Shown in pieces: positions 14,646 through 22,081 of a stretch of DNA of 22,659 nt. The notes under the pieces are model-generated. The model was not told the origin of the DNA. It did not search any database and saw nothing but the letters and a program-made list of their open reading frames with translations. Made by a program: the position numbers and the translations under genes. The DNA lies in the NCBI RefSeq assembly GCF_938039205.1, contig NZ_CALHVM010000021.1, positions 1 through 22,659 of the forward strand. The letters run 5' to 3'. The stretch is from an uncultured Campylobacter sp. Its GTDB lineage: Bacteria; Campylobacterota; Campylobacteria; Campylobacterales; Campylobacteraceae. Every line of letters begins with the position of its first letter. Position 1 is the stretch's first letter.

Positions 14646-15575
14646 TCAATCAAATAGCGAATTTACGCTTTCGTTGTGATACACGCGTCTGATCACTTCG
14701 CCAAAAATCGGAGCAACGCTGAGAACTTTTATCTTTTCGTTTTCCTCGCGAAGCGGTATCGTGTCGGTTACTACCAGCTCGTCTAGCGCGCCATCTGCGA
14801 GGTTTTCGTAAGCTTTGCCCGAGAGCACCGCATGCGTGCAGCACGCCATCACCGAGGTTGCGCCGCGCTCTTTAAAGACTTTAGCTGCCTTTACTATCGT
14901 GCCACCCGTGTCGATCATGTCATCGACCAGGATCACGTCCTTGCCCGCCACGTCGCCGATCACGTTCATTACTTCGCTCTCGTTGGCTTTTTCGCGGCGT
15001 TTATCGACGATGACGATGTCGAGATTTAGGGCTTTTGCGACGCTTCTAGCGCGCGCGACGCCGCCGATATCGGGGCTAGCGATGATAGGATTTTTGAGAT
15101 TTTTGTTTTTGATATGGTCGTTAAAGATGATCGAACCGTAGAGGTTATCGACCGGGATGTCGAAAAAGCCCTGAATTTGGCCCGCATGAAGGTCGATCGT
15201 GACGACGCGGTCGATGCCCGCCGTTTGCATCATGTTTGCCACGAGTTTTGCCGTGATAGGCACGCGAGGAGCAGCCTTGCGGTCTTGGCGCGCGTAGCCG
15301 AAATACGGCACCACCGCCGTTATCGAGCTAGCCGAGCTACGCTTAAGCGCGTCGGTTAGGATCAAAAGCTCCATCAAATTTACGTTTGCGGGCGCGCACG
15401 TAGGCTGGACGATAAAAATATCCTTACCGCGTACGCTCTCGCCAATCTGCACACTGATCTCGCCGTCGCTAAAGCGCTTGATCGTGGCTTCGCTAAGCGG
15501 AAGCGATAAATAGTGCGAAATTTTCTTTGAAAACGCCGGATTTGCGGTACCCGAAAAGATTTTGTAACCTCTCAT
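14646..15575 (-). CDS. prs: Ribose-phosphate pyrophosphokinase (PRPP synthase)
   Basis: A 309-residue Prs, which makes PRPP from ribose 5-phosphate and ATP for nucleotide, histidine and tryptophan synthesis. Motifs in order: FSDGEISVQI (35-44); the ATP-site flexible loop YFGYARQDRK (91-100); the metal-binding DLHAGQIQGFFD (128-139), with H130; KRREK (192-196); and the PRPP loop VDDMIDTGGT (217-226). Length is typical for class I enzymes. AAAGG lies nine bases before the ATG, and a TAAAAT box (complement of 15606-15611) is a possible promoter. It is convergent with the UPF0114 gene. As I recall, in C. jejuni prs lies elsewhere (Cj0918c), so this linkage is not shared. Confidence 0.97.
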   Translation of the reverse strand: MRGYKIFSGTANPAFSKKISHYLSLPLSEATIKRFSDGEISVQIGESVRGKDIFIVQPTCAPANVNLMELLILTDALKRSSASSITAVVPYFGYARQDRKAAPRVPITAKLVANMMQTAGIDRVVTIDLHAGQIQGFFDIPVDNLYGSIIFNDHIKNKNLKNPIIASPDIGGVARARSVAKALNLDIVIVDKRREKANESEVMNVIGDVAGKDVILVDDMIDTGGTIVKAAKVFKERGATSVMACCTHAVLSGKAYENLADGALDELVVTDTIPLREENEKIKVLSVAPIFGEVIRRVYHNESVNSLFD

Positions 15576-15934
15576 AACGATTAACCTTTATAAAATTTTT
15601 ATCTAATTTTACCGAACTAAAACTTAAATTCGTAGATTTTTGCGGATAAATTTTATCTTTTGTAGGCTCAAATTTGAGCTTTTGACGCGCTAGTTCGGGC
15701 TGCCGGCGAACTAATCTTTTTAAAAGTTATACGATGCCGACTGTTTTAATAGAGCTATTTTTGAGACAAATTTTACCTCTAGCTTTAAAATATCGCGAAT
15801 TTATCTCACGTAAAATTTGACCGAGCCAAATTTAGCATTTTCGCGGTGCGGGTCTCGGCCAGTAAAATTTGCAAATTTGACCGCGAGATAATAAAAGCAA
15901 CCGCGAGCGCAGCAAAAACACTCTCAAAACGCCG
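15576..15934. other. Gap between lepA and prs
   Basis: Both flanking genes are read leftward. No gene is seen here. The prs side has a candidate -10 box TAAAAT (complement of 15606-15611). The lepA side holds the inverted copy of the 52-base repeat (15827-15878) and a short direct repeat ACCGCGAG at 15880-15887 and 15900-15907. No convincing terminator for lepA was found. Confidence 0.5.
15827..15878 (-). repeat. 52-base dispersed repeat, copy 2 (inverted)
   Basis: On the minus strand this copy begins with AAATTTGCAAATTT (complement of 15878-15865), has nine spacer bases that partly differ, then a 29-base block (complement of 15855-15827) identical to 4517-4545. It lies about 57 bases beyond the lepA stop and faces copy 1 in opposite orientation, 11.3 kb away. 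Confidence 0.85.
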
Positions 15935-17725
15935 CTAGTCTATTTTTAAAACGCTTAAAAATGCCTCTTGCGGCAAATTTACCTTGCCGATAGCTTTCAT
16001 GCGCTTTTTACCCTCTTTTTGCTTCTCAAGTAGCTTGCGCTTACGCGTTATGTCGCCGCCGTAGCACTTGGCGGTTACGTTTTTGCCCATCGATTTTACC
16101 GTTTCGCGCGCGATGACTTTGTTGCCGATGCTGGCTTGAATAGCCACCTCAAAGAGCTGGCGCGGCACGATCTCTTTCATGGCTTTTACGAAGTCGCGCC
16201 CCTTGGACTGGGCTTTACTTTCGGGCACGATGATAGAGAGCGCGTCCACGGTCTCGCCCGCGACCTTGATATCAAGCTTCACCAGATCGCCCACGCGGTA
16301 GTCGCTAGGCTCATAATCAAAGCTCGCATAGCCTTTGGTACTCGATTTTAGCTTGTCGTAAAAGTCCATCACGATCTCGTTCATCGGGATGTCGTACTCG
16401 AGTAGCACGCGCTCGGGCGTGATGTAGTCCATCTTGGTCTGCACGGCGCGGCGGTTGTTTAGCAGCGTGATGATGTTGCCCAAAAACTCGCTAGGCGTGA
16501 TGATCGTGGCTTTGACGTAGGGCTCTTTGATATGCTCGATTTTATTGACCGGCGGGAGCTGGCTAGGGTTTTGGATACGTAAAATTTGACCGTCGGTTTG
16601 TACGACTTCGTAGGTGACGGTCGGAGCCGTGGCGATGAGATCGAGGTCAAATTCGCGCTCCAAACGCTCCTTGATAACCTCCATATGCAGCAGTCCCAAA
16701 AATCCGACGCGAAAGCCAAACCCAAGCGCGACCGAGGTTTCCGGCTCGTAGCTAATGGAGCTGTCGTTTAGCTTTAGTTTATCAAGTGCGTCGCGCAGGT
16801 CTTCAAATTTATCCGTTTCGATCGGGTAAAGCCCCGCAAATACGAACGGTTTAGCCCGCTCAAAGCCGCCGACGGGCTCTTTAACGGGATTACGAGCCAG
16901 CGTGATCGTGTCGCCCACCTGAACATCGCTCACGTTTTTTAGCCCGAGCACCACGATGCCGACCTCACCCGCGCTCAAATTTGCCGTTTTTATCGGCGCG
17001 ATCGGGTTTGGATACATGAGGTCTAGTACGATGTGTTTTTTGCCCGTACCCATGACTAGGATTTCGTCGTTTTTCTTTAGCTCGCCGTCATATACGCGGA
17101 CGAGTGCTAGCGCGCCTAGATAGTTGTCAAACCAGCTGTCATAGATGAGCGTTTTTAGCGGCCTAGCCGCCTCGCCGCCCGGAGCCGGAATACGCGTGAT
17201 GATGGCTTCCAGTAACTCTTTGATGCCGATGCCGCTTTTGGCGCTAACCTCGACGGCGCCGCTACAGTCAAGCCCTATGACGTGCTCGATCTCGTTTTTT
17301 ACGCGCTCCGGGTCTGCTGCCGGGAGGTCGATTTTATTTATGACGGGGATGATTTCTAGGTTGTTTTCTAACGCGATATATACGTTTGCGATGGTTTGCG
17401 CCTCTACGCCCTGACTAGCATCCACGACAAGCAGCGCGCCCTCGCAGCTAGCTAGAGAGCGGCTCACCTCATAGCTAAAATCCACGTGGCCCGGAGTGTC
17501 GATCAAATTTAGGACGAAATTTTGCCCGCCTAGCGCGTAGTTTAGGCGCACGGACTGAGCCTTGATCGTGATGCCGCGCTCTTTTTCGATATCCATCGTG
17601 TCCATGATTTGACTGCTCATCTCGCGGTCGCTGACGGCGCCACACTCCTGGATGAGGCGGTCTGCGAGCGTTGATTTGCCGTGGTCGATATGAGCGATAA
17701 TGCTAAAATTTCTGATGTTTTTCAT
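15935..17725 (-). CDS. lepA: Elongation factor 4 (LepA)
   Basis: A 596-residue translational GTPase that acts on stalled or mis-translocated ribosomes. The GTPase motifs are AHIDHGKST (G1, 11-19), RGITI (G2, 50-54), DTPGH (G3, 76-80), NKID (G4, 130-133) and SAK (G5, 161-163). The EF4-specific C-terminal domain is present, with FDYEPSDYR and the end RKRKLLEKQKEGKKRMK followed by VNLPQEAFLSVLKID. Length is normal. AAGAAG about nine bases upstream is a modest ribosome site. In C. jejuni lepA (Cj1030c) is directly upstream of mapA on the same strand; here it is 10.5 kb away on the opposite strand, which the inverted repeats may explain. Confidence 0.98.
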   Translation of the reverse strand: MKNIRNFSIIAHIDHGKSTLADRLIQECGAVSDREMSSQIMDTMDIEKERGITIKAQSVRLNYALGGQNFVLNLIDTPGHVDFSYEVSRSLASCEGALLVVDASQGVEAQTIANVYIALENNLEIIPVINKIDLPAADPERVKNEIEHVIGLDCSGAVEVSAKSGIGIKELLEAIITRIPAPGGEAARPLKTLIYDSWFDNYLGALALVRVYDGELKKNDEILVMGTGKKHIVLDLMYPNPIAPIKTANLSAGEVGIVVLGLKNVSDVQVGDTITLARNPVKEPVGGFERAKPFVFAGLYPIETDKFEDLRDALDKLKLNDSSISYEPETSVALGFGFRVGFLGLLHMEVIKERLEREFDLDLIATAPTVTYEVVQTDGQILRIQNPSQLPPVNKIEHIKEPYVKATIITPSEFLGNIITLLNNRRAVQTKMDYITPERVLLEYDIPMNEIVMDFYDKLKSSTKGYASFDYEPSDYRVGDLVKLDIKVAGETVDALSIIVPESKAQSKGRDFVKAMKEIVPRQLFEVAIQASIGNKVIARETVKSMGKNVTAKCYGGDITRKRKLLEKQKEGKKRMKAIGKVNLPQEAFLSVLKID

Positions 17726-17862
17726 TTAAATTTTACTTCTTGATTAAATTTTTAGTTTTTTATTTTGCCTAAAATTGATTTAAAGTCTGCATAATTTTAT
17801 TTTAAACATTAAGTAAAAAATCGCTAAAATGGTAAATTTTAAAACCAAACAAAAGGCGCAAA

Positions 17863-20800
17863 ATGGCAAGCATTCGAAGCGTAGAACCGAACGTAGCAGA
17901 CGCAATAAATTCACAACTGAAATCATATAAGCTTGATTATAAATTAGAGCAAGAGTTATTAAATAGTGAGATAGACAATGCTTTGCAAGAGTATTTTACT
18001 AAAAGCGGCGGTAAGGGCGGCAATCGTCCTGATGCTAAATTGCTTTTGCAAGACGGTGGCTTAAATTTTTATCCCGTATTGATTGAATACAAAGGCTATG
18101 AAGATAAGTTAGAAAAGCTAGACGCCGAAGGCAATATAGAAAATCGCACTGCCAAAAATGAGCCAAATTTTAAAAACATTAAAGATTACGCGGTTAACGG
18201 TGCGGTGCATTACGCCAACGCCTTGCTTCATCATACGAGCTACACCGACATCATCGCTATCGGAGTCACTGGACACAAAGACGGCAAGGATAAATTGCAA
18301 ACGAAAATCGGCGTTTATTACGTTTCAAAGTCGAATTTGGGCATCGGGCGCAAAGTGGGCGAATTTAGCGATTTATCGTTTTTAAAGAAGGTAAATTTCG
18401 ATGAATTTACGAATAAACTCAAAAATTTAAATTTAACTCCCGACGAACTGGAAAAAATCAAGCAAAAACGAGAGCGAGAGATAGACGCGAGCCTAGTAAA
18501 GCTAAACAACGACATTTATAGCAGCGAAAAAGGGCTCGGTGAAAACGATAGAGTTTATCTCGTTGCAGCTTCTATCATCGCCACTTTGGGTATTCCCGGA
18601 AAAGTAGCTCCGCTAGAAAAATCTGAGCTAAAATCTTCAAGCGAAAAAGGTAGCACCGACGGCGAAATTTTAATGCGAAAGATAGAGGCGTTTTTAAATG
18701 AGAAAAATTTGCCCGTAGAAAAGAAAGACCTCATAATACGCACCCTTTCAAACACGATACTAACCGATAACATAAATAAAATTTCAAACGGCGAGACTCA
18801 ACTAAAACGCGTTTTTTCAAAAATAGTCGATGATTTGGGGATTTATTACAAAATCGGACTAACTACCGATTTTACGGGCAAGCTTTTTAATGAGATGTAT
18901 TCTTGGCTGGGCTTTACGCAGGATAAACTAAACGACGTAGTGCTTACGCCATCATACGTCGCCACGCTTTTGGCTAAACTTGCCCGCGTGAATAAAGACA
19001 GCTACGTTTGGGACTTTGCGACCGGTTCAGCGGGGCTTTTGGTTGCAGCGATGAACGAAATGCTAAAAGACGCTAAAAATAGTATAGGCTCTCCCGACGA
19101 GCTAGCTAAAAAAGAGGCTCATATCAAAGCATACCAACTTTTGGGCTTGGAGTTGTTATCAAGTGTCTATATGCTCGCGGTTTTAAATATGATAATGATG
19201 GGCGACGGAAGCTCTAATATCCTAAATAAAGATAGTTTGACCGACTTCGAGGGCGTTTATGGCTTCGGTAAAGACTATGAAAAATTTCCCGCAAACGCTT
19301 TCGTGTTAAATCCTCCGTATTCGGCGGAGGGTAACGGCATGATATTTGTAGAAGCCGCACTCAAAACGATGAATACGGGCTATGCGGCGATAATTATTCA
19401 AAATTCCGCCGGTAGCGGCAAGGCAAAAGAGATAAATAAAAGGATTTTAGCTCGCAATACCTTAATCGCAAGCATAAAAATGCCGATCGATCTTTTCGTC
19501 GGCAAATCAAGCGTGCAGACGAACGTCTACGTCTTTAAAGTCGGCGAAAAGCACGAAAAAGACGAAATAGTAAAATTTATAGACTTTTCAAACGATGGCT
19601 ATACGCGCTCAAACCGCAAAAAAGCTAGTAATAATCTAAGGGATACGGATAGGGCCAAAGAGCGTTACGAGGAGCTTGTAAATTTGGTTCGTTTCGGCGC
19701 AAGCAAACTTGAAATTTTCACGCAAAACGAATATTACGAAGCGACGATTGATCCGAGCAATGGTGCCGACTGGAATAAATCTCGCCCAGTAGATACTATG
19801 CCTACTCTAGCCGACTTTAAAAAGACGGTGAGCGATTATCTGAGTTGGGAAGTATCGCAAATTTTAAAAAAGGATAGTCCCAAGCAAAGCTTAATTAGCG
19901 AAAGGATTGCAAATTTAGAGCGAGAATTTAAAGCGAGTGGCGCGAAATTCGGGGAATTTCGGATAGGGGATTTGTTTTGCATTCAAACGCCAAAACGCAA
20001 ATTTGATGCAAATAAAATTCAGTTTGGCGGACAATATCCCTATGTGGCTCGTGGAGATAAAAATAATGGAATTCGTGGCTATATAAATGAAAGTACACAG
20101 TATTTAAATGATGAAAATACGATTAGTTTCGGTCAAGATACGGCTACAATGTTTTTTCAAAGAGATAAGTATTTTACCGGCGATAAGATTAAAATTTTCA
20201 AGCCTATAAATTTTTGTTTAAATAGTCGCTTGGCAAATTATATTATTGCTTCAATGAGGCGTGGATTTTCAAATTTTGCTTGGGGGAGCAGTTCTTTTAA
20301 TGTGGGAATTTTAAAAGAGGTAAAAATCATTTTGCCGACGCTAGGCGGCGAGATAAATTTTTCCTTTATGGAAAAATTTATCGAAGAGCTCGAGCGCGAA
20401 CGCGTCGAAGAGCTCGACGCGTATCTTGCGGCAACTGGGCTTAAAGATTATAAGCTAACCGAGAAAGAAGAGGATGCTTTGGCTAAATTTGACGAATTTA
20501 GCAAATGGGGGGGGATAGCGGAAGGATTTGAAAATAAAAAGGCTGGTAATTTATTTTCGGTTACTTCAAATCGTCAGCTAAATAAAGATAGCTTTAGATT
20601 TTTAGATAATGGCGAGTATCCATACTTTACTAGAACTGTTTTAAACAACGGCATAGCTGGATATGTTGATTATTTGGACGATGAACACAAAATCAAAGGG
20701 CATTCAATAGCTGTAGGCATGCTTGGAATGCAATTTTTTTATATGGATAAGGATTTTTATGCTGGGCAATTTACTAAAACTCTTTATCCAAAATTTAGTG

Positions 20801-21057
20801 TATTTTCGCAGAGAATTGCGCAGTATTTTATTGTTTTGTTGAATAAAAACCAAAAGATTTATCAAGGTGGATTGGTTAGGGATTTTGAAAATTTGTTTAA
20901 TAAAACCACCTTATTGCTTCCTATAAAAGATGGCGAAATATACTACGAATTTATGGAAAATTTCATAAAAGCTATCGAAAAGCTAGTCATAAAAGACGTT
21001 GTGCTGTGGGCGGATAAAAAGATAGAAGCGACCAAAAAGGTCGTTGCTAAAATTTAG
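17863..21057 (+). CDS. Single-chain restriction-modification-specificity enzyme (type IIG/BcgI-like)
   Basis: A 1064-residue protein that joins all three functions of a restriction system. The N-terminal part (about 1-200) has a PD-(D/E)xK nuclease motif: P56-D57, then E75-Y76-K77 in VLIEYKG. The middle (about 300-640) is an HsdM-like N6-adenine methylase with SAM motif I DFATGSAGLL (384-393) and catalytic NPPY (483-486). The C-terminal part has two homologous target-recognition domains: TRD1 about 696-850 (YPYVARGDKNNGIRGY, ILPT) and TRD2 about 892-1045 (YPYFTRTVLNNGIAGY, LLLP), each ending in a similar GEIxxxFMExFI helix. This layout equals BcgI A and B subunits fused. A run of eight G at 20507-20514 lies between the TRDs. 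AAAGGCG precedes the ATG. TRD regions look more AT-rich than neighbouring genes. No separate methylase or helicase gene is nearby; the DNA target is unknown. Confidence 0.93.
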   Translation: MASIRSVEPNVADAINSQLKSYKLDYKLEQELLNSEIDNALQEYFTKSGGKGGNRPDAKLLLQDGGLNFYPVLIEYKGYEDKLEKLDAEGNIENRTAKNEPNFKNIKDYAVNGAVHYANALLHHTSYTDIIAIGVTGHKDGKDKLQTKIGVYYVSKSNLGIGRKVGEFSDLSFLKKVNFDEFTNKLKNLNLTPDELEKIKQKREREIDASLVKLNNDIYSSEKGLGENDRVYLVAASIIATLGIPGKVAPLEKSELKSSSEKGSTDGEILMRKIEAFLNEKNLPVEKKDLIIRTLSNTILTDNINKISNGETQLKRVFSKIVDDLGIYYKIGLTTDFTGKLFNEMYSWLGFTQDKLNDVVLTPSYVATLLAKLARVNKDSYVWDFATGSAGLLVAAMNEMLKDAKNSIGSPDELAKKEAHIKAYQLLGLELLSSVYMLAVLNMIMMGDGSSNILNKDSLTDFEGVYGFGKDYEKFPANAFVLNPPYSAEGNGMIFVEAALKTMNTGYAAIIIQNSAGSGKAKEINKRILARNTLIASIKMPIDLFVGKSSVQTNVYVFKVGEKHEKDEIVKFIDFSNDGYTRSNRKKASNNLRDTDRAKERYEELVNLVRFGASKLEIFTQNEYYEATIDPSNGADWNKSRPVDTMPTLADFKKTVSDYLSWEVSQILKKDSPKQSLISERIANLEREFKASGAKFGEFRIGDLFCIQTPKRKFDANKIQFGGQYPYVARGDKNNGIRGYINESTQYLNDENTISFGQDTATMFFQRDKYFTGDKIKIFKPINFCLNSRLANYIIASMRRGFSNFAWGSSSFNVGILKEVKIILPTLGGEINFSFMEKFIEELERERVEELDAYLAATGLKDYKLTEKEEDALAKFDEFSKWGGIAEGFENKKAGNLFSVTSNRQLNKDSFRFLDNGEYPYFTRTVLNNGIAGYVDYLDDEHKIKGHSIAVGMLGMQFFYMDKDFYAGQFTKTLYPKFSVFSQRIAQYFIVLLNKNQKIYQGGLVRDFENLFNKTTLLLPIKDGEIYYEFMENFIKAIEKLVIKDVVLWADKKIEATKKVVAKI
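20381..20417 (+). repeat. In-frame 24-base step repeat in the helix between the TRDs
   Basis: The 13-base string TCGAAGAGCTCGA occurs at 20381-20393 and again at 20405-20417, 24 bases (eight codons) apart and in frame, giving EELERERVEELDA (841-853). It lies in the charged helix after TRD1. Confidence 0.75.
20507..20514 (+). repeat. Poly-G tract (G8), probable phase-variation site
   Basis: Eight consecutive G cover codons W882-G883-G884 of the restriction-modification gene, between TRD1 and TRD2. In frame as written. With seven G the next codon is TAG (884-residue product); with nine G the frame reads five foreign residues and meets TGA (889 residues). G runs of this length are the typical slippage sites in Campylobacter. 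Confidence 0.85.
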
Positions 21058-21072
21058 CCGCATTCGTTAATT

Positions 21073-22029
21073 TTAATGATTATGCCCTAAATGCCCGCCC
21101 GTATCGTTTGACCTTACTTCGCAGATTAGCTCGTCAGCGCATTCGTTGTCGCTGCTCTCAAGCTGCAGCGTCGTGTGCGTGATGCCCAGATGCTCCATTT
21201 CGTGCGATATTTCGGCCACGATCCGCTCCGCTTCGCGTATGCTTAGCTCGCCGCTAACCACCACGTGAGCTATGAGCGCGTTTGCGCCGCTCGTGATACT
21301 CCAGACGTGCAGGTCATGCACCGAAAGCACGCCGTCCACACCCCTGATTTGCGCGACGAGTCCGTCCAGGCACACGCCTTTTGGCGAGCCTTCCATCAGG
21401 ATGTTTAGGCTCTCTTTTAGCACGCCCCAGCCGCTTTTTACGATGAGCGCGGCCACGAGCAGGCTAGCAGCCGCGTCCGCCCAGCCCCAGCCAAAGCACA
21501 TCATCGCCAAAGCCGCCGCGATAGCGCCCACCGAGCCCGCAGCGTCGCCAAGTACGTGTAGGTAGGCGCCGCGCATATTGACGTTTTCTCTCACGTCGCC
21601 GCCGCGTAGCATGTATAGCGCCACGACGATGTTGATGGCGAGCCCCAGCGTGCTGATGGCGAGCATACCCGTGGTGGCTACTTCTGGCGGGTTTTGTAGG
21701 CGTCGCGTCGCTTCGATAACGATAAAAACGGCGATGACGATGAGCGTGACGGCGTTTATCGTCGCGGCTAAAATTTCGATCCGCCTGTAGCCGAAAGTCT
21801 TTTGCAGATTGCCTTTACGTTCGCCGAATTTAAATGCAAGCAGCGAAAGTCCGAGCGCAGCTGCGTCTGAGAGCATGTGTCCGGCATCTGAGAGCAGGGC
21901 GAGCGAGTTTGTCGCGAAGCCGCCCGCGACCTCGATCAGCATATAACCGAATATTATAAGGAAAGAATTTCTCAAAACAACCTTGTTTGACGTGTGCGAA
22001 TGCGCGCAGTGGGCGTGATTTTCGTGCAT
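21073..22029 (-). CDS. Cation diffusion facilitator (CzcD/ZitB-like zinc/cadmium exporter)
   Basis: A 318-residue CDF family metal-proton antiporter of the inner membrane. Six membrane segments are visible (about 19-40, 44-64, 86-108, 122-142, 156-178 and 180-200), then a cytosolic C-terminal domain. The transport site is HxxxD twice: H51/D55 in SDAGHMLSD and H158/D162 in HVLGD, the pattern of zinc/cadmium exporters. Both ends are His-rich (MHENHAHCAHSH and GGHLGHNH), likely metal-sensing or buffering. The start is put at ATG 22029 because GAGG lies six bases upstream; a TTG at 22050 would add seven residues with no better site. It has its own TATAAT promoter. Metal specificity is inferred from the motif. 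Confidence 0.92.
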   Translation of the reverse strand: MHENHAHCAHSHTSNKVVLRNSFLIIFGYMLIEVAGGFATNSLALLSDAGHMLSDAAALGLSLLAFKFGERKGNLQKTFGYRRIEILAATINAVTLIVIAVFIVIEATRRLQNPPEVATTGMLAISTLGLAINIVVALYMLRGGDVRENVNMRGAYLHVLGDAAGSVGAIAAALAMMCFGWGWADAAASLLVAALIVKSGWGVLKESLNILMEGSPKGVCLDGLVAQIRGVDGVLSVHDLHVWSITSGANALIAHVVVSGELSIREAERIVAEISHEMEHLGITHTTLQLESSDNECADELICEVRSNDTGGHLGHNH

Positions 22030-22061
22030 TTTGACCTCGCTTTTGGGCAAATTTTAGTTAA

Positions 22062-22067
22062 ATTATA
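22062..22067 (-). promoter_or_regulatory. Sigma70 -10 box of the CDF exporter
   Basis: The minus strand reads TTTTTTGAGG-TATAAT, a perfect -10 box after a T-run, about 33 bases before the CDF start codon. It lies between the ABC-type gene and the CDF gene, so the exporter can be transcribed independently. No operator could be identified. Confidence 0.65.
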
Positions 22068-22081
22068 CCTCAAAAAAGCGC

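Noticed and set aside
17863..21057. Possible frameshift or fusion artefact in the very long restriction-modification gene.
   Set aside because: The frame is continuous at G8, both TRDs are intact, and the R-M-S order is a known natural layout.
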